Shown: positions 9,438 to 16,994 of the stretch, piece after piece | How positions within the stretch are numbered: position 1 is the stretch's first letter | Layout: every line of letters starts with the position of its first letter | Source of the DNA: Flavobacterium sediminis | GTDB lineage: Bacteria > Bacteroidota > Bacteroidia > Flavobacteriales > Flavobacteriaceae | DNA length: 64,000 nucleotides | NCBI RefSeq assembly: GCF_003148385.1 | Contig: NZ_CP029463.1 | Coordinates: forward strand, 2,480,001 to 2,544,000 | Direction: 5' to 3' | Notes under the pieces: model-generated | Told to the model about the DNA's origin: nothing | Database searches by the model: none | What the model saw: only the letters and a program-made list of their open reading frames with translations | Position numbers and translations under genes: made by a program

Positions 9438-10064
9438 ATGACCTATTTTGGTACCAATATAAAAAAAATAAGACAGATAAAGGGTTTAAGTCAGCAGGCT
9501 TTTGCTGAACTTCTCGATTTGAACAGAGGAGTTATCAGTTCCTATGAAGAGGGCAGGGCAGAGCCTAAAATAGATAGTTTGCTTCGTATTGCAAAGATTT
9601 TGAACCTGACGACAGATGATTTGTTAACAAAACCTTTAACTATTAATAAGATTACGAACTTTTCGGAAATAGAGCATTTGATTCCGAATAGTGAAAAAAA
9701 GCCGGAACAGGTCTATGAATTAGACGATCTGAAAGGACATGTGGAAATTGATTTGCAAAAAATATTAGCAAATGTAGATTTCGTTTACAAAGTGTCTGAA
9801 AATCTTTCACAGCACTTCTATCCGGCGGGAACGTATCTGTTTTTAACAAAGAAAATACAGAATAAAAATGAGAATAATGCTCTTTATCTGGTTTTTGATA
9901 AAAATAGTTTAGAGATAACAGATTCGTATAAAGGAGAAAAAGAGGCTTATAAGATAATAGGTTCTGTTCAGGGAGATAATGAAGTTTTAATATTTCAATC
10001 GATTGTTAAGAGGATTGAAAAGCTTGAGTCAGAATTAGAGGAAATAAAGAAAGGCACGAAATAA
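9438..10064 (+). CDS. XRE-family transcriptional regulator, divergent to the PspA-flotillin cluster
   Basis: 208 residues from the ATG at 9438. An N-terminal helix-turn-helix (about residues 5-60) has the classic pattern GLSQQAFAELL-DLNRGVISSYEEGR-AEP. The remainder has a strand-rich middle with AGTYLFLTKK, perhaps S24/LexA-like in fold but without a recognisable Ser-Lys dyad, and a C-terminal coiled coil (RIEKLESELEEIKK) likely for oligomerisation. A TTG at 9417 would lengthen the protein by seven residues but lies at the -7 box. Its position suggests that it controls the divergent operon and itself; that is inferred. Bases 9751-9771 repeat the intergenic candidate operator. Confidence 0.85.
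   Translation: MTYFGTNIKKIRQIKGLSQQAFAELLDLNRGVISSYEEGRAEPKIDSLLRIAKILNLTTDDLLTKPLTINKITNFSEIEHLIPNSEKKPEQVYELDDLKGHVEIDLQKILANVDFVYKVSENLSQHFYPAGTYLFLTKKIQNKNENNALYLVFDKNSLEITDSYKGEKEAYKIIGSVQGDNEVLIFQSIVKRIEKLESELEEIKKGTK
9751..9771 (+). repeat. Second copy of the 21-bp candidate operator, inside the xre gene
   Basis: Identical over 21 bases to 9366-9386; the identity stops at both ends. Here it encodes DLQKILA within an intact reading frame. Confidence 0.7.
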
Positions 10065-10084
10065 TATTTTATATGCATAAAAAT

Positions 10085-10117
10085 AAAAATCCCGATTGCT
10101 TTCCAATCGGGATTTTT
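10085..10117. terminator. Bidirectional terminator between xre and secA
   Basis: A perfect 14-bp stem (AAAAATCCCGATTG / CAATCGGGATTTTT) with a 5-nt loop sits between the convergent xre and secA genes. Confidence 0.9.
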
Positions 10118-10141
10118 TATAAAGAAAAGATGTTAGTCTTT

Positions 10142-13100
10142 TTATTCATTAACGATAACCCATTCGCCGGTAGCTAACATAGGTTCTGCTTTTTTGAATT
10201 TCATAGTTTCGCTTTTACCGCTTAAAACATGTTTAATAGTAACCACATCGTTACGGTTTATTTTAGGTGTTTCGCGAACAATGGTTTTTGTAACCTGAGG
10301 TTGTTCCTGAGTCTGACTTCCGGCCTGACGGCTACGGGCTGCCATTTCATCAGTATTTAAAACTTCTTCTTTGCTTTCAGTGTAGCTTTCTTTTTGTTTT
10401 ACTTCTTTAGCCTCACTAATATTGTTTGGATTTTGAGAAGGCAGGTCAGCTTTAAACAAGAATGAAATAACATCTTTATTTACATCGTCAACCATTTTCT
10501 TGAACAAGTTAAAAGCTTCTAATTTATAGATCAATAGCGGATCTTTTTGTTCGTGAACGGCTAATTGAACCGATTGTTTTAATTCGTCCATTTTGCGAAG
10601 GTGTTTTTTCCAGGCTTCATCAATAATGGCTAATGTTACGTTCTTTTCAAAATCAGTAATTAGTGATTTTGCTTCTGTTTGATAGGCTTTCTCTAAGTTG
10701 GTAACAATATTAAGCGATTTAATACCATCAGTAAACGGAACTACAATTCGCTCGTATCTGCCATCATTGTTCTCGTAAACGTTTTTAATGATCGGGAAAG
10801 CTTCTTGTGCACTTCGTTCGTTTTTATCGGTATAGTGCGCTAATACAGCTTTGTATGTTTTACTTACGATCTCTCTTTCAGATAGTTTAGAAAAATCTGC
10901 TTCTGTGATCGGAGCACTGATTGAGAAGATACGAATTAAATCGAACTCATAATTTTTAAAGTCGTTTGCTAATTTGTTGTTTTGAACAATCAATTCTGAA
11001 GTATCGTACATCATGTTAGCGATATCCACTTTCAAACGTTCTCCGTGTAAAGCATGTTTACGACGTTTGTAAACTACTTCACGTTGCGCATTCATTACGT
11101 CATCATATTCTAATAAACGCTTACGAACACCAAAGTTGTTTTCTTCTACTTTTTTCTGAGCTCTTTCGATAGATTTGGTCATCATGGAATGTTGGATAAC
11201 TTCACCTTCTTTTAAGCCCATGCGATCCATTATTTTGGCTACTTTTTCAGAGCCGAACAAACGCATCAGGTTGTCTTCTAATGACACGTAGAATTGTGAA
11301 CTACCTACATCACCTTGACGACCGGCACGACCTCTTAACTGACGGTCTACACGACGGGAATCGTGACGTTCGGTACCAACGATAGCTAAACCGCCTGCTT
11401 TTTTTACTTCGTCAGAAAGTTTAATATCGGTACCACGTCCAGCCATATTTGTTGCGATAGTAACTACTCCCGGTTTACCGGCTTCAGCTACAATTTCGGC
11501 TTCACTTTTGTGCATTTTAGCATTCAATACATTGTGGTGAATTCCTCTCATTTTCAGCATACGGCTCAGTAATTCTGAAATTTCTACTGAAGTTGTACCA
11601 ATCAATACCGGTCTTCCCGCTTTAGAAAGTTGGACTACGTCTTCAATAACAGCATTGAACTTTTCACGTACAGTTCTGTAAATTAAATCTTCTTTATCTT
11701 TACGGGCAATAGGTCTGTTAGTAGGAATCTCTACTACGTCTAACTTATAGATCTCCCAGAACTCTCCGGCTTCAGTTACCGCAGTACCGGTCATACCGGC
11801 TAGCTTGTTGTACATACGGAAGTAATTTTGCAACGTAACGGTTGCAAAAGTTTGTGTAGCAGCTTCAATTTTTACGTTTTCTTTTGCCTCAATAGCTTGG
11901 TGTAAACCATCAGAATAGCGACGTCCGTCCATAATACGTCCGGTTTGCTCGTCTACGATCATTACTTTATTGTCCATGATAACGTATTCGGTATCTTTTT
12001 CAAATAAAGAATACGCTTTAAGCAATTGTGTTAATGTGTGAATACGTTCTGATTTTACTGAGAAATCTTTGTAAAGTTCTTCTCTTTGTTCAGCTTCTTC
12101 TTCTTTTGTTAAATTAGCTTTTTCAATTTTAGCGATTTCAGTACCGATATCCGGTAGAATGAAGAAGTTTGCATCAGTGTCCTGAGAAAGGAATTTAATT
12201 CCGTTGTCTGTTAGTTCAACCTGATTGTTTTTTTCTTCAATAACAAAGTAAAGTGCCTCATCGATTTTCGGCATTTCTCTGTTATTGTCTTGCATATAGT
12301 AATTTTCGGTTTTCTGAAGTAATTGTTTTACTCCTTCTTCCGATAAGAATTTGATCAAAGCTTTGTTCTTAGGCAGGGCTCTGTGCGAACGTAATAAATA
12401 GAAACCGGCCTCTTTAGAATTACCTTCTTTGAAATAGCGTTTTGCTTCTGTTAAACAATCTGTAGCTAATTTACGTTGAAGGTTAACTAAGTTTTCTACT
12501 TTTGGTTTTAATTCCATGAATTCGTGACGATCTCCGTCGGTAACCGGTCCGGAAATAATTAACGGCGTACGGGCATCATCAATTAAAACGGAGTCTACCT
12601 CATCGACAATCGCATAATTGTGTTTGCGTTGTACCAAATCTGAAGGTGCGTGCGCCATATTATCACGCAGGTAATCAAAACCGAACTCGTTATTAGTTCC
12701 GTAAGTGATGTCTGCTTCATAAGCTTTTCTTCTGGATTCAGAGTTTGGTTGGTGATTGTCAATACAATCAACGGTCATTCCGTGGAATTCAAATAAAGGA
12801 GCTTTCCATGTGCTATCACGTTTGGCTAAGTAGTCGTTAACAGTTACCAAATGCACTCCGTTACCTGTTAAGGCATTCAAATATAAAGGAAGTGTTGCTA
12901 CTAAGGTTTTACCTTCACCGGTTTGCATTTCGGCAATTTTACCTTGATGCAATACGATACCACCGATTAACTGTACGTCGTAGTGGATCATATCCCAAGT
13001 GATGGCTTTTCCGGCAGCATCCCATGAATTTGCCCAAACAGCATTGTCACCATCCAGTGTAATGTAAGATTTGGTAGCTGAAAGCTCACGGTCTTTAGCA

Positions 13101-13501
13101 GTGGCTGTAACGGTGATGTTTGTATTTTCTTTGAAACGTCGAGCTGTTTCTTTTACAACAGCAAATGCTTCCGGTAAAATATCATTTAAAACTTTTTCAG
13201 AAATTTCATAAGCTTCTTTTTCTAACTGGTCAATTTCAGTATAGAAATCTTCACGAGCATCAATATCGTCTGTTTGTTCGGCTTGTTGTTTTAAAGAAGC
13301 GATTTTTTCATCTTTTTCAGCTCGGGCTGCTTTGATCTTTTCTTTAAACTCAACGGTTTTAGCTCTTAGTTCGTCATGACTCAAGGCTTGTAAAGCGCCT
13401 TCAAAAGACTTTATTTTAGTAATAATAGGTTGAATAGCTTTTATATCTTTTTGGGATTTATCTCCCACAAAAGCTTTCAATATGGAATTTATGATACTCA
13501 T
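10142..13501 (-). CDS. secA: Protein translocase ATPase SecA
   Basis: 1,119 residues. The DEAD motor of Sec-dependent export is evident: Walker A MQTGEGKTLVA (about residue 190), DEVDSVLIDDARTPL (about 298), the TNMAGRGTD and QLRGRAGRQGD motifs (about 690-730), and a long helical scaffold. An extra segment (about 345-420, with LTEAKRYFKEGNSKEAG) makes it longer than E. coli SecA (901 residues), as is usual in Bacteroidota. The C-terminus ends in SGKSETMKFKKAEPMLATGEWVIVNE-like sequence and lacks the CxCx8C(H/C) zinc motif that binds SecB. A TAAATTTG -7 box lies 30 bp upstream. Function is certain. Confidence 0.98.
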   Translation of the reverse strand: MSIINSILKAFVGDKSQKDIKAIQPIITKIKSFEGALQALSHDELRAKTVEFKEKIKAARAEKDEKIASLKQQAEQTDDIDAREDFYTEIDQLEKEAYEISEKVLNDILPEAFAVVKETARRFKENTNITVTATAKDRELSATKSYITLDGDNAVWANSWDAAGKAITWDMIHYDVQLIGGIVLHQGKIAEMQTGEGKTLVATLPLYLNALTGNGVHLVTVNDYLAKRDSTWKAPLFEFHGMTVDCIDNHQPNSESRRKAYEADITYGTNNEFGFDYLRDNMAHAPSDLVQRKHNYAIVDEVDSVLIDDARTPLIISGPVTDGDRHEFMELKPKVENLVNLQRKLATDCLTEAKRYFKEGNSKEAGFYLLRSHRALPKNKALIKFLSEEGVKQLLQKTENYYMQDNNREMPKIDEALYFVIEEKNNQVELTDNGIKFLSQDTDANFFILPDIGTEIAKIEKANLTKEEEAEQREELYKDFSVKSERIHTLTQLLKAYSLFEKDTEYVIMDNKVMIVDEQTGRIMDGRRYSDGLHQAIEAKENVKIEAATQTFATVTLQNYFRMYNKLAGMTGTAVTEAGEFWEIYKLDVVEIPTNRPIARKDKEDLIYRTVREKFNAVIEDVVQLSKAGRPVLIGTTSVEISELLSRMLKMRGIHHNVLNAKMHKSEAEIVAEAGKPGVVTIATNMAGRGTDIKLSDEVKKAGGLAIVGTERHDSRRVDRQLRGRAGRQGDVGSSQFYVSLEDNLMRLFGSEKVAKIMDRMGLKEGEVIQHSMMTKSIERAQKKVEENNFGVRKRLLEYDDVMNAQREVVYKRRKHALHGERLKVDIANMMYDTSELIVQNNKLANDFKNYEFDLIRIFSISAPITEADFSKLSEREIVSKTYKAVLAHYTDKNERSAQEAFPIIKNVYENNDGRYERIVVPFTDGIKSLNIVTNLEKAYQTEAKSLITDFEKNVTLAIIDEAWKKHLRKMDELKQSVQLAVHEQKDPLLIYKLEAFNLFKKMVDDVNKDVISFLFKADLPSQNPNNISEAKEVKQKESYTESKEEVLNTDEMAARSRQAGSQTQEQPQVTKTIVRETPKINRNDVVTIKHVLSGKSETMKFKKAEPMLATGEWVIVNE

Positions 13502-13531
13502 AACTACTTATTTTTCTTTTATTTTGGTGTG

Positions 13532-13539
13532 CAAATTTA
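13532..13539 (-). promoter_or_regulatory. -7 promoter box of secA
   Basis: The minus strand reads TAAATTTG (TAnnTTTG consensus), 30 bp before the secA ATG. Confidence 0.6.
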
Positions 13540-13544
13540 CAAAA

Positions 13545-13567
13545 AAAAGCCTCTTTAAGAGACTTTT
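13545..13567 (-). terminator. Terminator of the DUF2795 gene
   Basis: On the minus strand AAAAGTCTCT pairs with AGAGGCTTTT (one mismatch) around a 3-nt loop and is followed by T residues. It lies just downstream of the DUF2795 gene and upstream of the secA promoter. Confidence 0.7.
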
Positions 13568-13590
13568 AAGTTGTTGCGTTTATCTTTTAA

Positions 13591-13812
13591 TTAATACTCA
13601 TCCTCGTTCCAAAGATAGTCTTCGTCAGTCGGATAGTCAGGCCAAATTTCCTCCATGGATTCGTAGATCTCTCCTTCATCTTCAATAGATTGCAAGTTTT
13701 CTACAACTTCAAGAGGAGCTCCTGTTCTGATTGCATAGTCGATAAGTTCGTCTTTGGTTGCAGGCCAAGGCGCATCACTTAAATAAGATGCTAATTCTAA
13801 TGTCCAATACAT
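13591..13812 (-). CDS. DUF2795 domain small acidic protein
   Basis: 73 residues beginning MYWTLELASYLSDAPWPATKDELIDYA, which matches the conserved small DUF2795 family of Bacteroidota; the C-terminal half is very acidic (DEGEIYESMEEIWPDYPTDEDY). The start is the only methionine and has a TATTTTTG -7 box 23 bp upstream. It is transcribed alone, with its own promoter and terminator, between the ATR gene and secA. No function is known. The WPATKDELIDYAxRxG pattern may be a small helical nucleic-acid or protein-binding fold, but that is speculation. Confidence 0.85.
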   Translation of the reverse strand: MYWTLELASYLSDAPWPATKDELIDYAIRTGAPLEVVENLQSIEDEGEIYESMEEIWPDYPTDEDYLWNEDEY

Positions 13813-13835
13813 CTTTCTATCGATTTAATTTAATG

Positions 13836-13843
13836 CAAAAATA
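13836..13843 (-). promoter_or_regulatory. -7 promoter box of the DUF2795 gene
   Basis: The minus strand reads TATTTTTG, an exact TAnnTTTG match, 23 bp upstream of the ATG. Confidence 0.55.
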
Positions 13844-13967
13844 ATTTTTTAACTTAAAAAGTCAAGTATTTTTTGATTTTTTTTAATGATTTATAAGAAC
13901 GTTTGTCTTGCTTACTGATTGAACTGCTTTCCCGAATGTGAAATAATAGTAGTTTTTACAGCAAAAA

Positions 13968-14537
13968 TTACTTTCTCGGAATCCATTTTACTTCTTCAGC
14001 GTTCAAATCGTGTGACAACTTTCGTGCCAACACAAATAAGTAGTCAGAAAGTCGGTTAAGGTAGGTTAGAACCAGTTCGTCAATAGGCTCAATTTCGTGT
14101 AAATGTACTGCTAAACGCTCGGCTCTGCGGCAAACACAACGTGCTATATGACAATATGACACAGTTGTATGTCCGCCTGGCAAAACGAAATGTGTCATAG
14201 GAGGGAGTTCAGTATCCATTTTATCGATTTCCTGTTCTAAGAAAGCAATATCTTCTTTAGAAATTCTATTGATATTTAAACGTTGCTGACCATTCTTTAA
14301 GATTTCTTTTTCCGGAGGTGTTGCTAAAATAGCTCCTACAGTAAAAAGTCGATCCTGAATTTCTATCAAAGCTGTTTTGTAGAAAGGATTCATTTCCTGG
14401 TCACGGATCAAACCAATGTGAGAATTGAGTTCGTCTACTGTCCCGTAACTTTCTATGCGGATGTGGTGTTTGGGAACTCGGGTTCCGCCAAATAAGGCTG
14501 TCGTCCCTTTGTCTCCGGTTTTAGTATATACTTTCAT
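13968..14537 (-). CDS. Cob(I)alamin adenosyltransferase, PduO/ATR type
   Basis: 189 residues. The signature YTKTGDKGTTALFGGTRVPK at the N-terminus and RRAERLAVHL plus YLNRLSDYLFVLAR near the C-terminus are those of PduO-type ATP:cob(I)alamin adenosyltransferases. The enzyme transfers the adenosyl group of ATP to cob(I)alamin to make coenzyme B12, needed for example by methylmalonyl-CoA mutase; this fits the propionyl-CoA carboxylase type operon at 49554-53210. No cobalamin riboswitch is apparent upstream. A TATCTTTG -7 box lies 44 bp before the ATG, and the leader could form a small hairpin (14551-14573). Confidence 0.93.
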   Translation of the reverse strand: MKVYTKTGDKGTTALFGGTRVPKHHIRIESYGTVDELNSHIGLIRDQEMNPFYKTALIEIQDRLFTVGAILATPPEKEILKNGQQRLNINRISKEDIAFLEQEIDKMDTELPPMTHFVLPGGHTTVSYCHIARCVCRRAERLAVHLHEIEPIDELVLTYLNRLSDYLFVLARKLSHDLNAEEVKWIPRK

Positions 14538-14580
14538 TTTGTTTTTTTGAATTTTAGACTCTGAAAAGTCAGAATTTTTT

Positions 14581-14588
14581 CAAAGATA
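14581..14588 (-). promoter_or_regulatory. -7 promoter box of the adenosyltransferase gene
   Basis: The minus strand reads TATCTTTG (TAnnTTTG). The expected transcript start near 14574 leaves a leader of about 36 nt. Confidence 0.55.
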
Positions 14589-14676
14589 ACAAAAAGTATA
14601 ACGATTATCAGTAGAGATGTCGTAATGACATCCGGTATAATAAACAACAGAAATACTAAAGTTTTCTGTAATTAAG

Positions 14677-15366
14677 TTATTTGTTTTTAGTATCGCTTTC
14701 AATAATACCATCTCGTAAACGGATAATACGGTGTGCGTGTTCGGCAATGTCTTCTTCGTGTGTTACCAGAATAACGGTGTTTCCTTTAGAGTGGATATCG
14801 TCAAAAAGAGCCATGATCTCTACAGAAGTCTTACTGTCTAAGTTTCCGGTAGGTTCATCGGCTAAAATGATAGCAGGGTGATTGACCAAGGCACGAGCTA
14901 CAGCAACACGTTGGCGTTGACCACCGGACAATTGATTAGGCTTATGATCCATACGATCTTCTAAGCCAACCTGAGTCAGAACTTCTGTAGCACGTACATT
15001 TCTTTCTTCTTTAGATTTTCCGGCATAGACCATTGGTAAAGCTACATTATCCAAAGCAGTGGTACGGGGCATAAGGTTGAAAGTTTGAAATACAAAACCG
15101 ATTTCTTTGTTACGGATTTCAGCCAATTCATCATCGTGCATTTCGCTGACTAATTTGCTGTTTAAAATGTAAGAACCGCCTGTAGGAGTGTCTAAACAGC
15201 CTAAAATATTCATTAAAGTTGATTTTCCTGAACCGGAAGGTCCCATTAAGGCAACGTATTCTCCTTTATTAATGGTTAAATCAATTCCTTTAAGTACATG
15301 AATAGTTTCGTCTCCTAAAGGAAAGTCTCGTGTAATGCCTTTAATGTCTATAATAGGTTTTGACAT
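14677..15366 (-). CDS. ABC transporter ATP-binding protein (MacB/LolD-type)
   Basis: 229 residues with all ABC motifs: Walker [10 protein letters not shown] (about residues 42-50), signature [15 protein letters not shown], Walker [14 protein letters not shown] and the H-loop VTHEE. The order and length match the LolD/MacB/FtsE group, which power lipoprotein release or MacB-like mechanotransmission. No permease gene is adjacent; neighbours are the adenosyltransferase and carbonic anhydrase genes, so the partner must lie elsewhere. The substrate is unknown. Confidence 0.9.
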   Translation of the reverse strand: MSKPIIDIKGITRDFPLGDETIHVLKGIDLTINKGEYVALMGPSGSGKSTLMNILGCLDTPTGGSYILNSKLVSEMHDDELAEIRNKEIGFVFQTFNLMPRTTALDNVALPMVYAGKSKEERNVRATEVLTQVGLEDRMDHKPNQLSGGQRQRVAVARALVNHPAIILADEPTGNLDSKTSVEIMALFDDIHSKGNTVILVTHEEDIAEHAHRIIRLRDGIIESDTKNK

Positions 15367-15423
15367 ATCTAATTTAGAATTTAGAAATTAGAACTCTTAA
15401 GTTTTCCTAATAAGTAGAAAAAA

Positions 15424-15446
15424 AAGGCATTTTGTTACGATGCCTT
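15424..15446 (-). terminator. Terminator of the carbonic anhydrase gene
   Basis: The minus strand carries AAGGCAT / ATGCCTT with a 9-nt loop followed by a T8 run, 23 bp past the carbonic anhydrase stop codon. Confidence 0.8.
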
Positions 15447-15468
15447 GTTAAAATATTTTGAAGTAAGT

Positions 15469-16098
15469 TTAACTTTCGATTTTGTAGATCTCGGTAATAT
15501 CGTGAAGTATGGTGTCGAAATCAATATTTAAGTCGATCAATTTACCGGTATGAAGATCAAAGATCCAGCCGTAAACTTTTAAATCACGGTCTCTGTTTGC
15601 TTTTTGAACTTCAGCTGTTTTAATGACGTTAATGCATTGTTCCTGCACATTTAATTCAACTAAACGTCTGTACTTAGTTTCTTCGTCAGTAATGGCATTT
15701 AATTCTTTTTTATGCAAACGATACACATCTCGGATGTTTCGTAGCCAAGGATTTAAAATTCCTAGATCAGATTGTTGCATGGCTGATTTTACCCCGCCAC
15801 AACCATAGTGACCACAAACTACAATGTGGTTTACTTTTAAGTGGTTTACGGCGTAATTAATAACCGACATTGAACTTAAATCCGAATTCGGGACCATATT
15901 TGCAATGTTACGATGGACAAAAACCTGTCCCGGAGCCATTCCCATGATTTCTTCAGCAGTGGCGCGACTGTCAGAACAACCTATGTATAAGAATTCAGGT
16001 GATTGTCCTTCTGATAATTTGTCGAAAAAATGAGGGTCGATTGAAAGTTTTTCTGTTACCCAATTTTTGTTGTTTTCAAAAATTTCTTCAATATTCAT
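15469..16098 (-). CDS. Beta-class carbonic anhydrase
   Basis: 209 residues. The zinc ligands and catalytic dyad of beta-carbonic anhydrases are visible: YIGCSDSRATAEE (Cys and Asp-Arg) and HIVVCGHYGCGGV (His-x2-Cys), with the APGQVFVHRNIAN stretch between. The enzyme interconverts CO2 and bicarbonate and so feeds the biotin-dependent carboxylases, one of which is at 49554-53210. It has its own terminator; a near-consensus -7 box (TACCTTTA on the minus strand, about 16125-16132) precedes it. The identification is secure. Confidence 0.95.
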   Translation of the reverse strand: MNIEEIFENNKNWVTEKLSIDPHFFDKLSEGQSPEFLYIGCSDSRATAEEIMGMAPGQVFVHRNIANMVPNSDLSSMSVINYAVNHLKVNHIVVCGHYGCGGVKSAMQQSDLGILNPWLRNIRDVYRLHKKELNAITDEETKYRRLVELNVQEQCINVIKTAEVQKANRDRDLKVYGWIFDLHTGKLIDLNIDFDTILHDITEIYKIES

Positions 16099-16146
16099 GA
16101 CGGTTGAATTTTAAATTTTGCGTAAAGGTACGAAAAACTTAAAAGT

Positions 16147-16929
16147 CTATGCTCGAATTGTGAAGTGCTCTTTTTCCTGCTCTTTTCTAAAGAAAACGAA
16201 TCCCCACTGAAAAGTATCGATCGTCACGGTTACTTGTGAGTGATTTTTAATGATTTGCCAAGCTTCTTCCATATCGGGCGACCAATGGATGTCGTCAAAA
16301 ATCCAGACACTATCATTGGTTATAGTTGGCAAAAGACAATTGAAATAGTCTAATGTAGCTTTTTTAGAATGATTACCATCGAAATAGATTAAGTCGAAAG
16401 CCGGAAGTCGAAAGTCAGAAGAATTAAAATAACTTGAGAATTCAGTGTTTAAAAATTCAAAATTTAATTCTGGAAAGAAGGTGTTAAACTGATTTTCAGT
16501 AATAGCCAATGTATTTGGACATCCTTCAAGACTTTTAATGTATGATTTTTTGCTTCCCAAAGCTAGGGCAGAAGTGGCTAATCCTAAAGAAGTTCCGATT
16601 TCTAAAATTTGTTCGGGCTGGAAATAACGAACGATACGGAATAGCAAGGCTGCTCTTTTAGGTGAAATTCCGGCTGTTTTGGCAATTTTAGCAATTTCTC
16701 GAGTATTCGATTTAAAAACACGGGAACCCGCACCGAAATCCGTAACTTCGATCGTGTTAGTATTCGCCAAAAGAGCTTTTCGATACTGTTTTAACGTTTG
16801 GTATTCCGGGTAGTTTGTCTTATCGTAAAAACATTTGGTTACCAAATTAAATACAAATGGCGAATGAACTCCGTGTTCGTTTTTGGAATCTAATAAGAAT
16901 TTTATGTATGCTTTTAATATATGTAACAT
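16147..16929 (-). CDS. Class I SAM-dependent methyltransferase
   Basis: 260 residues. A SAM-binding motif I LEIGTSLGLATSALALG (about residue 110) and the acidic loop FDLIYFDGNHSKKATLDYF (about 190) place it with O-methyltransferase-like proteins related to Methyltransf_24. The N-terminus (YIKFLLDSKNEHGVHSPFVF) is conserved in Bacteroidota homologues. A Ser/Phe-rich stretch (SSYFNSSDFRLP) is encoded by a short tandem-like DNA repeat (around 16392-16418). The substrate is unknown. It follows the ABC-F gene on the same strand with a 65-bp gap holding a repeat relic. Confidence 0.85.
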   Translation of the reverse strand: MLHILKAYIKFLLDSKNEHGVHSPFVFNLVTKCFYDKTNYPEYQTLKQYRKALLANTNTIEVTDFGAGSRVFKSNTREIAKIAKTAGISPKRAALLFRIVRYFQPEQILEIGTSLGLATSALALGSKKSYIKSLEGCPNTLAITENQFNTFFPELNFEFLNTEFSSYFNSSDFRLPAFDLIYFDGNHSKKATLDYFNCLLPTITNDSVWIFDDIHWSPDMEEAWQIIKNHSQVTVTIDTFQWGFVFFRKEQEKEHFTIRA

Positions 16930-16950
16930 TTTTTAAACGCTATGTTATTT

Positions 16951-16992
16951 CGGATCTAATGATCAGATTCTCCGACTTGGTTCAGAATGACC
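16951..16992. repeat. Intergenic palindromic repeat relic
   Basis: Read on the minus strand, the segment starts GGTCATTCTGAACCAAGTCG and continues GAGAATCT, resembling the GTCAYTTCRRGCGGAGTCGAG family found inside genes elsewhere in this window. It can fold on itself through CGGATCT ... AGATTCTCCG. Confidence 0.45.
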
Positions 16993-16994
16993 AA

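Noticed and set aside
14616-14632. GATGTC/GACATC hairpin after the ABC ATPase gene as a terminator
   Set aside because: The stem is six bp, 45 bp past the stop, and no T run follows on the minus strand.
14538-14676. Possible cobalamin riboswitch at the adenosyltransferase gene
   Set aside because: The leader is only about 36 nt and no B12-box-like sequence is present.
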